A stretch of DNA of 64,000 nucleotides from Pseudoruminococcus massiliensis. Lineage in GTDB: Bacteria; Bacillota; Clostridia; Oscillospirales; Acutalibacteraceae. Shown piece by piece: positions 45,902 through 54,802 of the stretch. The notes beneath the pieces were generated by a model, which was given only the letters and a program-made list of their open reading frames with translations, was not told where the DNA came from and did no database searches. The stretch's first letter is position 1; every line of letters starts with the position of its first letter. Location: NCBI RefSeq assembly GCF_900291955.1, contig NZ_OLMR01000001.1, positions 124,001 to 188,000 of the forward strand, given 5' to 3'. A program made the translations under genes and the position numbers.

Positions 45902-48532
45902 TTAAACACAACAGGTGCTTATATTGAAACCATATTTATTATTATAGCCATCTGAAATATAATCTCCTTTAAGGAACATCTCAGCCTCGTCTATTCTTCT
46001 ATAATATAGTCCCCAATAGAGTTGACCTCCTGCATGATGATAAACTGCAAATGTATTTACGAGCTTTGTTTTATTGACATGATTAAGGTCGCTATAAGAT
46101 GTTAGTAAATCGTAAATATCCCAACCACCATATGTCCAGCCTGTGCCAAGGTTATATGAGAAGCTTACAAGAGCATCAAATTGATATTGATTTATTTTTA
46201 TGTTGTTGTTCTTAGAAAATCTATTTACTGCACTTGTATAAGCACCCTCATTAACCTCCTTAACCAACCAAGCATAAGCTTCGTTCTTTGTGAGTGAATT
46301 ATAGAAAATATCACCTGGATAAACAACTACACCATATCCAACTGTTGGAACTGGGTCATATGCCATTTGGTCACGCTCATAATGAGAGAGGAAACCTTCT
46401 TTTTCTGCGATAAATGAAATCAAATCATTACTTGCTCTGAGGTTCTGAATAGCTGTTGAACTCTTACTTGTAACCTTAGAAACAAATACTGTTCCTTTAG
46501 CATCGCTACAAGTACTCCATTTATTATTAAGATATGCGTAAGCAGTATAGTTAAATGTTCCTGCCTTTGTCATCTTAAGAGTACCCTTCCATATGTAATC
46601 ATTGCCATCTTCTGTTTTAGAAGTAGCATTGACAACATATGTTTTATCACCAATAGTAACATTGAATTTAACAGCTGTGCGTTTCTTATCTGTAATAGCA
46701 ACGAAGGTTACTGTTGAATTAAGCGTTGCGGAATTTGGATTTGTATAAGTGAATTTCAGTGGAGTAGCTGCAAGAACATTTACTACACAAACTGATTTAT
46801 TTCCACTTGAATCTTTGGCTGTAATAGCAACATGACCAACTTCTTTTGTTGTAACAAAGCCATCAGAAACAGTTGCTATTGAAGGGTCACTACTTGTCCA
46901 TGTTATTCCTGATGAAGCATAACCTTCGAGGTAAAGTGTTCTTGTTCTGTTTACTGTTGCGGAATTTTGATTAAGTGAAATCCTGCCGTTTGAGTAAACA
47001 TCTTTAACTGTAACCTTACAGCTTGCTGTTGCTCCAGCGGAGGTTTTAGCTGTAATTGTTGCTGTACCATTTCTAAGACCACTGACAACACCATTTCTTA
47101 CTGTTGCAACTGATGTATTGCTTGAACTCCATATTACTGAGCCTGAAGGCTTGACTTTTGCGGTAAGCTTAACATTTTCGCCTCTTGATATTGAAGCTGA
47201 TGTCTTAGAAAGTGTAACGCTTGAATTTGGTACAACTTTAAGATTGAAATTGTTATAAACAGAACCTGTATCATCATATGAATAGATTCTTGCTACACCC
47301 TCTTTGAGTGCCTTAACAGTACCATCTGCTGAAATTGTTGCAACCGATATATTACTTGACCTATGATAGATGTTGCCACTTCCTGTTGATGTTTTAGCTC
47401 CTACATTAAAGATTTTTCCAACTGTAACAGATGTTGGTGAATTTGTAAGTGAAATTGAACTATAATCAGGATACTTAACTGTAATCTTAGTTGTTGCAAG
47501 AATCTCGCCTTGTGAATTTGAAGCTGATATTGTTGCAGTACCTTCGCTCATACCCTTATATTCACCAGACTGAACAACTCTAACTGTTGTCGGGTCTGAT
47601 GATTTATAAGTAACATCAGCAGCAACTGGTGAAACCTTAGCAGTTAATGTTTTTTTCGCATCAACTGCAACCTTAGCGTTTGAGGGTGAAAGTGAAACAC
47701 TTGTTGCAACTGGTTCTACAATATTAATATAAATGCATTTTGAAATTGTTCCTGTGCTATCATTAGCTCTTATTTTCACCTTGCCAGCTTTAAGACCTGT
47801 AACAACACCTGTTGATGAAATTTTTGCTATGCTTGAATCGGAAATATTGTAATAAACCTTTCCGCCCTCTTTAGAGGCTCTTGCGTTAATCTTAACTGAA
47901 CTTCCTATTGAAATCTCCTTTGGCGGATTATCAATATAAACCTTATCATAATCAGGTTTTTTAACAGTAATTTTGGCTGTTGCACTACCTCCAGTAAGTG
48001 GATTTGTAGCGGTTAATATAGCCTTTCCCGCTGAAACACCTTTCATAATGCCGTTACTATCGACAGTCATAATCTTCTTATTAGAACTTGTCCATACAAT
48101 CTTGCTCTTATCACAAGTTGATTTAACGCTTATGCCTCTGGTACTTCCTATCGCAAGATCTCTTGAGGATAATGAAAGCTTAATAGAAACTTCATCTATT
48201 TCAAGATATTCTGCAAAGCAATAACCTGTTCTTCCGTCACTCAGCTTAACATGAACCCATTCACTATCTTTATTATCAATAATAGTAACCTTGGTGTCTG
48301 GGTCTATCGTAGTAATAATAGCTGAAGATGTTGTTGCCGACTCCCTCACATTAAGATATACTGTAGAAGTTGCCATAACATATGTATTGGCATCTGCGGT
48401 GGTTGTCGGTACAGCTGTAACTGTCACAGAAGCTGCAAGCATAAACGCACAAAAAGAAGCAATAATTTTAGTTCTTAGTGCAAATTGTGGTTTCGACGGC
48501 TTAACTTCTGGTGCTAACCTTTTTGCGTGCAT
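45902..48532 (-). CDS. Secreted SH3-Big2-lysozyme (GH24-like) cell-wall enzyme
   Basis: The 876-residue protein has a long signal peptide (about 18-48), a bacterial SH3 domain (about 52-112), six Ig-like Big2 repeats (about 115-192, 196-273, 277-353, 357-434, 438-510, 516-586), another beta-rich domain (about 592-685) and a C-terminal phage-type lysozyme domain (about 700-860). In the last, EKEGF, YDPVPTVGYG fit the T4-like catalytic Glu/Asp/Thr (probably Glu712, Asp726, Thr730), and FSYNLG is the family helix. It would cut the glycan strand of peptidoglycan. Phage lysozyme domains on chromosomal surface proteins with adhesin repeats are unusual. The promoter is TTGAAA-17-TATAAT. Confidence 0.87.
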   Translation of the reverse strand: MHAKRLAPEVKPSKPQFALRTKIIASFCAFMLAASVTVTAVPTTTADANTYVMATSTVYLNVRESATTSSAIITTIDPDTKVTIIDNKDSEWVHVKLSDGRTGYCFAEYLEIDEVSIKLSLSSRDLAIGSTRGISVKSTCDKSKIVWTSSNKKIMTVDSNGIMKGVSAGKAILTATNPLTGGSATAKITVKKPDYDKVYIDNPPKEISIGSSVKINARASKEGGKVYYNISDSSIAKISSTGVVTGLKAGKVKIRANDSTGTISKCIYINIVEPVATSVSLSPSNAKVAVDAKKTLTAKVSPVAADVTYKSSDPTTVRVVQSGEYKGMSEGTATISASNSQGEILATTKITVKYPDYSSISLTNSPTSVTVGKIFNVGAKTSTGSGNIYHRSSNISVATISADGTVKALKEGVARIYSYDDTGSVYNNFNLKVVPNSSVTLSKTSASISRGENVKLTAKVKPSGSVIWSSSNTSVATVRNGVVSGLRNGTATITAKTSAGATASCKVTVKDVYSNGRISLNQNSATVNRTRTLYLEGYASSGITWTSSDPSIATVSDGFVTTKEVGHVAITAKDSSGNKSVCVVNVLAATPLKFTYTNPNSATLNSTVTFVAITDKKRTAVKFNVTIGDKTYVVNATSKTEDGNDYIWKGTLKMTKAGTFNYTAYAYLNNKWSTCSDAKGTVFVSKVTSKSSTAIQNLRASNDLISFIAEKEGFLSHYERDQMAYDPVPTVGYGVVVYPGDIFYNSLTKNEAYAWLVKEVNEGAYTSAVNRFSKNNNIKINQYQFDALVSFSYNLGTGWTYGGWDIYDLLTSYSDLNHVNKTKLVNTFAVYHHAGGQLYWGLYYRRIDEAEMFLKGDYISDGYNNKYGFNISTCCV

Positions 48533-48567
48533 ATAGAAACTCTCCTTATTAAATTTTATCCATTACA

Positions 48568-48596
48568 ATTATATAACAACTCTCTTATCATTTCAA
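48568..48596 (-). promoter_or_regulatory. Promoter of the Big2-lysozyme gene
   Basis: On the minus strand TTGAAA (48591-48596) and TATAAT (48568-48573) are 17 bp apart. The rest of the 336-bp gap up to rluD is AT-rich and holds the terminator and repeat listed next. Confidence 0.75.
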
Positions 48597-48745
48597 GTAA
48601 TTTAGGCAAATTTGTAACAATAAAATTACAAAAATCTTGAAATTACTACAAAATAATAACATATTTTTCTTAAAAAATTGCAATTTTTATAATCCATTGA
48701 GAAAAACTTTTGTCGAAATTTGATACTTTTTGCCTTAAAGTACAA

Positions 48746-48784
48746 AAAAGATGCAAAGCTCGAAAATCAAGCCTTGTATCTTTT
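48746..48784 (-). terminator. Terminator of rluD
   Basis: The 14-bp stem AAAAGATGCAAAGC (48746-48759) pairs with 48771-48784 with two G-T pairs; CTTTTTTGT follows on the minus strand. Confidence 0.7.
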
Positions 48785-48794
48785 AAAAATATTA

Positions 48795-48878
48795 AAAACT
48801 TTGCCCTTAAAACCCACAAAAGGCTTGAGCGAAACTTTTAAATATCTTATTAGAATTTTGGAAATTCGTTAGCTAATT
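48795..48878. repeat. Triple-hairpin repeat, copy 4 (stems lost), overlapping the end of rluD
   Basis: ACTTTGCCCTTAAAACCCAC, AAAGGCTTGAGCGAAACTTTTAA, then ATCTTATTAG and GTTAGCTAATT follow the order of copy 1, but the left arm of each stem is missing. The tail overlaps the last codons and stop of rluD (48869-48878). Confidence 0.55.
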
Positions 48879-49783
48879 AAAGTATCCAAAAACTTTTGGA
48901 AATATTCTGGCAATTCGGTTTCTACTGTTATTATACGCTTATCTCTTGGATGCTCAAAGCTGATATAATATGCGTGTAAACATTGGCCATTCAAGGACTT
49001 TATCGGATTTTTTGCAGGTCCATATACAATATCTCCAGCAACAGGGTGTCCAAGCTGTGCCATATGAACTCTGATTTGATGCGTTCTGCCTGTTTCTAAA
49101 GTAAGCTCAATATGAGTAAAACCATTATATCTTGCAATAACCTTTACATGGGTAATCGCATTTTTACTATTTTTATAGGTTACAGCCATCTTTTTTCTAT
49201 CTTTTGGGTGTCTGCCTATTGGTAAATCTACGGTGAAATTATCCTCTTTCAAATTACCATAAACAACCGCCTGATATTTTCTTGTAAAACTGTGTTCCTT
49301 AATCTGTTCAGCGAGTCCTCTATGTGCAAAATCATTCTTTGCAACTATCAGCAAACCACTTGTATCTTTATCTATTCGATGCACAATACCCGGTCTGAGA
49401 ACACCATTTATTCCAGAAAGTGAGTCACCGCAATATGCAAGCAAGGCATTTACAAGTGTTGAATCATTATTGCCTGGGGCTGGGTGAACAACCATTCCCT
49501 TTGGCTTATTGACAACAAGTAAATCATCATCTTCATAGCGAATATCGAGCGGAATATTCTGTGGTTCAATCTCAAGCGGTTCGGGTTCAGGCTCGCTGAA
49601 ACAAATTCTATCGCCATTTTTAAGCTTACAACTTTTTGCAACAGCCTTGCCATTAACAGTTACGCTACCTGTTTCAATAATGTTCTGCACAAGCGAACGA
49701 GAAAGCTCAGAATTATCCGATATGAACTTATCAAGTCTTATCCCCTCATCAGAAATATCAGCAGTTAAAATTATCTCACTCAT
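48869..49783 (-). CDS. RluD-type large-subunit rRNA pseudouridine synthase
   Basis: The 304-residue enzyme converts uridines in 23S rRNA to pseudouridine. An N-terminal S4 domain (about 14-62) precedes the RluA/RluD catalytic domain with HRIDKDTSG (135-143; catalytic Asp138) and the GRTHQIRVHMA motif. Its ATG overlaps the lspA stop by 8 bp, the usual lspA-rluD pairing (ylyB in Bacillus). Which uridine it modifies cannot be told. The stop codon lies inside a repeat remnant. Confidence 0.92.
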   Translation of the reverse strand: MSEIILTADISDEGIRLDKFISDNSELSRSLVQNIIETGSVTVNGKAVAKSCKLKNGDRICFSEPEPEPLEIEPQNIPLDIRYEDDDLLVVNKPKGMVVHPAPGNNDSTLVNALLAYCGDSLSGINGVLRPGIVHRIDKDTSGLLIVAKNDFAHRGLAEQIKEHSFTRKYQAVVYGNLKEDNFTVDLPIGRHPKDRKKMAVTYKNSKNAITHVKVIARYNGFTHIELTLETGRTHQIRVHMAQLGHPVAGDIVYGPAKNPIKSLNGQCLHAYYISFEHPRDKRIITVETELPEYFQKFLDTLIS

Positions 49784-50261
49784 CAGAATCTATCCTCTTT
49801 GGCTTATCATCTTTTTTATCGCTGAAAAACAGTACAAAAACAACCATAAGCACTGCACCTATTGTTATACAATAATCGGCAAAATTGCATACTGGCGGAA
49901 AGAATGAAAGCTGTAAATAATCTACAACAAAGCCTCTGAAAAGTCGGTCTATTAGGTTTCCTATTCCACCACCTATGATAAGCGTTACACTTGTAAGGAA
50001 TAGCTTGTTGGTGATTTTCTTCTTGATAATTACATAAAAGAAAAGTGCAACCATAAGAATTGTAATAATCGCAAAAATCCAACTCATATTCTGCATAATG
50101 CCAAAAACAGCACCTCGGTTTTCAACATATGTGAGTGTAAGAAGATTACCTATGAACGGAACATTATCTCCACTTTGTAGATTTCCTAAGACGAAATATT
50201 TTATAACTTGGTCAATAATAACAAGAACTGCGGAAATTACCGCCGTAATAATTGCTGCCAA
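49776..50261 (-). CDS. lspA: Lipoprotein signal peptidase
   Basis: LspA removes signal peptides from diacylglyceryl-modified prolipoproteins. With TTG 50261 as start (GGGAGG 7 nt upstream) it has 161 residues, the normal length; the ATG at 50309 adds 16 residues and lies upstream of the box. Four membrane spans are visible. The catalytic aspartates are Asp114 (FVVDYL) and Asp129 (NFADYC); VENRGAVFG and GGGIGNLIDR are the other family motifs. It is separated from ileS by a terminator. Confidence 0.94.
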   Translation of the reverse strand: MAAIITAVISAVLVIIDQVIKYFVLGNLQSGDNVPFIGNLLTLTYVENRGAVFGIMQNMSWIFAIITILMVALFFYVIIKKKITNKLFLTSVTLIIGGGIGNLIDRLFRGFVVDYLQLSFFPPVCNFADYCITIGAVLMVVFVLFFSDKKDDKPKRIDSDE

Positions 50262-50316
50262 AATAACTCCTCCCAAATATAAATGCGTTCTGCCAAAAGC
50301 TTTAAACATATAATAA

Positions 50317-50351
50317 AAATTCGCTCCAAATTTATGGGTTGGAGCGAATTT
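50317..50351 (-). terminator. Terminator of ileS
   Basis: A perfect 13-bp stem AAATTCGCTCCAA (50317-50329/50339-50351) is followed on the minus strand by TTTATTATATG. It separates ileS from lspA. Confidence 0.78.
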
Positions 50352-50372
50352 ATTATACTATATTATATGCGA

Positions 50373-53144
50373 TTATTCAAGAACTTTTGCACAACGCTCA
50401 CAAAGTGTGATGTGCTTAGGATTCTTACCAACTGTGTTGCTGAAGCACCAGCAACGCTCGCACTTTTCACCTGCTGCGTGAGATACTTCAACCTTAAGCT
50501 CTGTTGCACTCTCATCATTTACGATTTCAATTTCAGAAACGATATATGCAGCTGTAAGCTCACTCTCTACGGACTTGAGGAAGTCGTACATCTCGCCTGT
50601 GCATTTGAGTGTAATCTTTGCTTCGAGTGAAGAACGGATTTCCTTTGCCTTGACAGCAACTTCGATTGCTTTCTTAACAATATCTCTTGTTTCGTGGATT
50701 CTATCCCACTTTGTGATAAATTCTTCATCAGCATTGATACCTGTCTTTTCAGGCATAGAGTTGAATACTACATTCTCTGCATCGTCATTCTTGCTGTGCT
50801 TCATATACTTCCAGATTTCATCAGAAGTGAAAGCAAGGATTGGAGAAATCATTCTTGTCATAGCGTCAAGAATGATATAAATTGTAGTCTGAGCAGCACG
50901 ACGAAGCTCACCATCGCTCTTTTCTGTATAAAGTCTATCCTTGAGAACATCAAAGTAGAAGTTACTCATATCTACAACGCAGAAATTGTGAACAGCATGG
51001 AATACCTGATGGAATTCAAAGCTTTCATAACCCTCACGAACCTTATCATTAAGCTCATCAAGCTTCATCAAAGCCCACTTATCAATAGGAAGGAGCTTAT
51101 CGAATGATACAGAATCTGTATCTGGCTCAAAGTCGTTGAGGTTTCCGAGGATATATCTTGCTGTATTTCTAATCTTTCTGTATGCTTCTGAAAGCTGTTT
51201 GAGGATTTCCTTAGAAATTCTGATGTCAGCATGATAATCTGATGATGCAACCCAAAGACGGAGAATATCTGCACCATATTCGTTGACAACATCTGATGGG
51301 TCAATACCGTTGCCGAGTGACTTGGACATCTTCTTGCCCTCTCCGTCAACAACCCAACCATGAGTTACAACTGCCTTATATGGTGCTTCACCTGTTGTTG
51401 CAACAGATGTAAGGAGTGATGACTGGAACCAACCTCTATACTGGTCTGCACCCTCAAGATAAAGGTCAGCAGGTCTTCTGAGGTTTGGTCTTTGACCGCA
51501 AACTGCTGCGTGTGTTACGCCTGAATCGAACCAAACATCCATAATGTCTTTTTCTTTGTCGAAATCTGTGCCACCGCACTTAGGGCACTTTGTACCCTCT
51601 GGGAGAATTTCGCTTGCAGACTTCTTGAACCAAGCGTCAGAACCCTCTTGTCTGAACAACTCGGAAACAGCCATCATAGCTTCTTTATTGATATAAGGTT
51701 CGCCGCACTCTTTGCAGAAGAAAATCGGAATCGGAACGCCCCATTTTCTCTGTCTGGAGATACACCAGTCTTTTCTGTCACGAACCATATTTATGATTCT
51801 GTCTTCGCCCCAGCCAGGAATCCACTTAACGCCCTTAATTGCTTCTACTGCCTCGTCCTTGAAATCTTCAACGGAGCAGAACCACTGTTCTGTTGCTCTG
51901 AAGAGAACTGGCTTTTTACATCTCCAGCAGTGTGGATATTGGTGGATAATCTTCTTTAATGCAAACAATGCACCAATTTTTTCGAGGTGCTGTGCGATAG
52001 GCTTATTTGCTTCTTCTGTTGTAAGTCCTGCGAACTGACCTGCTTCTTCTGTAAGCTTGCCATGAGCGTCAACTGGTACAACAATCGGAATTTCAGGATA
52101 ATTTCTGCAAACCTCATAGTCGTCAAGACCGTGGCCAGGTGCTGTATGAACACAGCCTGTACCGCTTTCAAGAGTAACATGGTCGCCAACGATTACAAGA
52201 GATGTTCTATCGATAAATGGGTGAGCTGTTTTCATATACTCAAGCTCTGAACCCATAATTGTGCCAACAACTTCATAATCTGTGATTCCTGCTGCTTCAA
52301 ATGCAGATGCGTAAAGCTCTTCTGCCATAACGAAATATTCGTCACCGCTCTTGACCAAAGCATAGTTGAAGCGAGGACCAACGCAGATAGCTACATTAGC
52401 AGGGAGTGTCCAGGTTGTAGTTGTCCAAATTACGAAATATGTCTTGTCAAGGTCTGCTCCAAGAGCTTTGAGCTTGCCCATATCGTCTGTAACCTTGAAC
52501 TTTACATAGATTGAATGGCATGGATCTTCTGCATATTCAATTTCAGCCTCTGCAAGTGCTGTTTCGCACTCAGGACACCAGTAAACTGGCTTTAAGCCTT
52601 TATAGATATAACCCTTGCAAGCCATTTCTGAGAAAATCTCAATCTGCTTTGCTTCAAACTCGTGCTGAAGTGTGATATATGGATTATTCCATTCACCGAT
52701 ACCACCAAGACGCTTAAACTGGTTACGCTGGTCATCAATATATCCAAGTGCAAACTCACGACAGATTTTTCTAAGCTCTATATCGTCAATAGTTGTGGAG
52801 TTACCAACACCTGCTTTTTTTCTTGCTTTCAGCTCTGTTGGAAGTCCGTGTGTATCCCAGCCTGGAACATAGGGTGCTTTAAAGCCTGACATATTTTTAT
52901 AGCGGACGATAATATCCTTGAGAACCTTATTAAGTGCTGTACCAAGGTGAATATTACCATTAGCATATGGAGGTCCATCATGAAGTACGAAAAGAGGCTT
53001 GCCCTCGTTCTTCTCCATAAGCTTTTCATAAACGGAGGATTCTTCCCAATGCTTTAACATAAGAGGCTCTGACTTTGGAAGTCCTGCCCTCATCGGAAAG
53101 TCCGTTTTAGGTAAATTCAGTGTGTTATTATAATCTTGAGCCAT
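50373..53144 (-). CDS. ileS: Isoleucyl-tRNA synthetase
   Basis: This 923-residue class I synthetase charges tRNA-Ile. HLGT lies at 66-69 (PYANGNIHLGT), the editing domain in the middle third and KMSKS near 603 ([11 protein letters not shown]). The C-terminus has the zinc-binding Cys pairs CERCWCF and CERCAK of bacterial-type (mupirocin-sensitive-like) IleRS. Its place after divIVA is the usual Firmicute order. The 30-bp gap upstream leaves no room for a T-box. Confidence 0.96.
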   Translation of the reverse strand: MAQDYNNTLNLPKTDFPMRAGLPKSEPLMLKHWEESSVYEKLMEKNEGKPLFVLHDGPPYANGNIHLGTALNKVLKDIIVRYKNMSGFKAPYVPGWDTHGLPTELKARKKAGVGNSTTIDDIELRKICREFALGYIDDQRNQFKRLGGIGEWNNPYITLQHEFEAKQIEIFSEMACKGYIYKGLKPVYWCPECETALAEAEIEYAEDPCHSIYVKFKVTDDMGKLKALGADLDKTYFVIWTTTTWTLPANVAICVGPRFNYALVKSGDEYFVMAEELYASAFEAAGITDYEVVGTIMGSELEYMKTAHPFIDRTSLVIVGDHVTLESGTGCVHTAPGHGLDDYEVCRNYPEIPIVVPVDAHGKLTEEAGQFAGLTTEEANKPIAQHLEKIGALFALKKIIHQYPHCWRCKKPVLFRATEQWFCSVEDFKDEAVEAIKGVKWIPGWGEDRIINMVRDRKDWCISRQRKWGVPIPIFFCKECGEPYINKEAMMAVSELFRQEGSDAWFKKSASEILPEGTKCPKCGGTDFDKEKDIMDVWFDSGVTHAAVCGQRPNLRRPADLYLEGADQYRGWFQSSLLTSVATTGEAPYKAVVTHGWVVDGEGKKMSKSLGNGIDPSDVVNEYGADILRLWVASSDYHADIRISKEILKQLSEAYRKIRNTARYILGNLNDFEPDTDSVSFDKLLPIDKWALMKLDELNDKVREGYESFEFHQVFHAVHNFCVVDMSNFYFDVLKDRLYTEKSDGELRRAAQTTIYIILDAMTRMISPILAFTSDEIWKYMKHSKNDDAENVVFNSMPEKTGINADEEFITKWDRIHETRDIVKKAIEVAVKAKEIRSSLEAKITLKCTGEMYDFLKSVESELTAAYIVSEIEIVNDESATELKVEVSHAAGEKCERCWCFSNTVGKNPKHITLCERCAKVLE

Positions 53145-53174
53145 TATCTTTTACGCTCCCTTTTTATAAAATTA

Positions 53175-54161
53175 TCACTTTTTACTGTGAATATCAAAAT
53201 CTGAACCAAACTTAAAGTCATTAAATTTGACTTCTTTATCCTCTGCAAATCTTGAAGCCTGTTCAATAGGCTCTCTTTTTACCGTTGAAGATGAGCTGAT
53301 GTCTATGTTATCTTCAATTTCTTCATCAACTGGTTTCTTCTCTATTGTTTCTTTTTTATGCTCTACTGAAGCAAAAACTGTTTCAACAGGTGTTCTTACA
53401 GGCTCTTTTATTTCTTCGTTAACTGGTGCTTTTTTCTCTTCAACTGGAATTTCAACAGGCTTTTCTTCTACTACCTGCTTTGTTTCTTCAACAGCTTTAG
53501 CTTCTTCGACAGGCTTGGTTTCTTCAGCTTTCTTTTCTTCTGCCTTTGGAGCTACTATCTCCTTCTTAGGTGTAGGATATTCCTTATCAATTTCCTCATC
53601 AGTTCTAATTTGTGCCTGAATATCTGTAATATTCTTTACGGCTGTAATTTGTGCTCTATATCTCTTCAAAAGAACGGCTTGGAAAGCTTTAACATCGGCT
53701 GTAATTTTCTTAAGAAGCTCTTTTTGTCTTTCAAGTTCAAGGTTGCCAGCAGCTATTGCACGACGGCTATTTGCTGTTGAATCAGCAAGAAGCTTATCAG
53801 ATTTTTGTTTTGCATCTGTCATCATAGCATCAGACTTTTCCTTAGCTTCCTTAACCATAGCATCTGCCTTTGCCTTGGCATCTCTGAGAATTACTTCTGC
53901 CTTATGATTTGCTTCTCTTATATTAGAATCTGCAAGTCTTTGTGCACTTAGAAGAACGCTTCCTACGCTTTCTTCTGTAGAGCGATATTCCTCAACCTTT
54001 TTTGCGAAAATATCGAGCTTTTTAAGATAATCATCTCTCTCGTGGAGAATATTATCTACAGTTTCAATAACGCTATCTATAAAATCATCGACATCCTCTG
54101 TCTGATAACCATTTCGTGCTTTATGAAAAGTTACATTTTTTATTTCTTCAAGTGTAAGCAT
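53175..54161 (-). CDS. divIVA: DivIVA-like cell division protein with a long charged tail
   Basis: The 328-residue protein has the DivIVA N-terminal membrane-binding domain (MLTLEEIKNVTFHKARNGY; the family signature continues to about 40). A coiled coil follows (about 40-185; runs of KAKADAMVKEAKEKSDAM), then a long Glu/Lys/Pro/Val-rich low-complexity tail (about 205-300; EEKPVEIPVEEKKAP) and a short conserved end. DivIVA recognises curved membrane at septa and poles and recruits partners. The tail makes it about twice as long as DivIVA of Bacillus. Confidence 0.92.
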   Translation of the reverse strand: MLTLEEIKNVTFHKARNGYQTEDVDDFIDSVIETVDNILHERDDYLKKLDIFAKKVEEYRSTEESVGSVLLSAQRLADSNIREANHKAEVILRDAKAKADAMVKEAKEKSDAMMTDAKQKSDKLLADSTANSRRAIAAGNLELERQKELLKKITADVKAFQAVLLKRYRAQITAVKNITDIQAQIRTDEEIDKEYPTPKKEIVAPKAEEKKAEETKPVEEAKAVEETKQVVEEKPVEIPVEEKKAPVNEEIKEPVRTPVETVFASVEHKKETIEKKPVDEEIEDNIDISSSSTVKREPIEQASRFAEDKEVKFNDFKFGSDFDIHSKK

Positions 54162-54249
54162 ATAATCTCCCTTTCCTTATAATGACAGTATCGGACAGAC
54201 GCAATAATGCCTCTGCCCGAAATTTGAAGCGGATAAGCTTCGATAGATT

Positions 54250-54783
54250 TTACATATAAAGTCCGTTGCTTTCGAGTTCATCGAGAACTTCTTCACCTGT
54301 AAGGTCAACATTATTCGGAGTAATCATATATGTATTAGAAGCAACTCTGCTGATTTTACCCTGATTTGCGAATGCTACACCACTAAGGAAATCGAGAATT
54401 CTTCTTGCCATATCCTTATTTGTATTTTCAAGGTTAAGGAGGACTGTGTGCATCTTCATAAGTTCAACAGCAATATCCCTTGTTTCTTCGCCAAAACGCT
54501 CAGGCTTGAACAATACTACCTGCAAACGAGCAGTTGAGTTGATATTGACAACCTTACTGCCAGATTGAGATGGTCTTGGTGCAGTCTGTCTTGGTGCTGG
54601 TCTTTGTACATACTGTTGAGGTGGTTCTGGCTCTTCGTATGCTGGGCCGTACTCCTCTTCTGTTTCGTAAACTCCGCCGTCATCAACTGCGGATTCATTA
54701 TCATAATAGCTATTATCTTCGTATTCCACTTCGTCCTCCGGTGGTTTCCACATATCTTTTAATTTATTCATAATGCCTGCCAT
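54250..54783 (-). CDS. sepF: Cell division protein SepF
   Basis: The 177-residue SepF bundles FtsZ filaments and tethers them to the membrane. An N-terminal amphipathic helix (MAGIMNKLKDMW), an acidic, Tyr/Pro/Gln-rich linker (about 15-80) and the C-terminal DUF552 core (about 82-170; VVLFKPERFGE, RRILDFLSGVAFA) are all seen. It lies between ylmE and divIVA as in Bacillus. Confidence 0.95.
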   Translation of the reverse strand: MAGIMNKLKDMWKPPEDEVEYEDNSYYDNESAVDDGGVYETEEEYGPAYEEPEPPQQYVQRPAPRQTAPRPSQSGSKVVNINSTARLQVVLFKPERFGEETRDIAVELMKMHTVLLNLENTNKDMARRILDFLSGVAFANQGKISRVASNTYMITPNNVDLTGEEVLDELESNGLYM

Positions 54784-54802
54784 TTAAAATTTCCTCCTTA
54801 GA

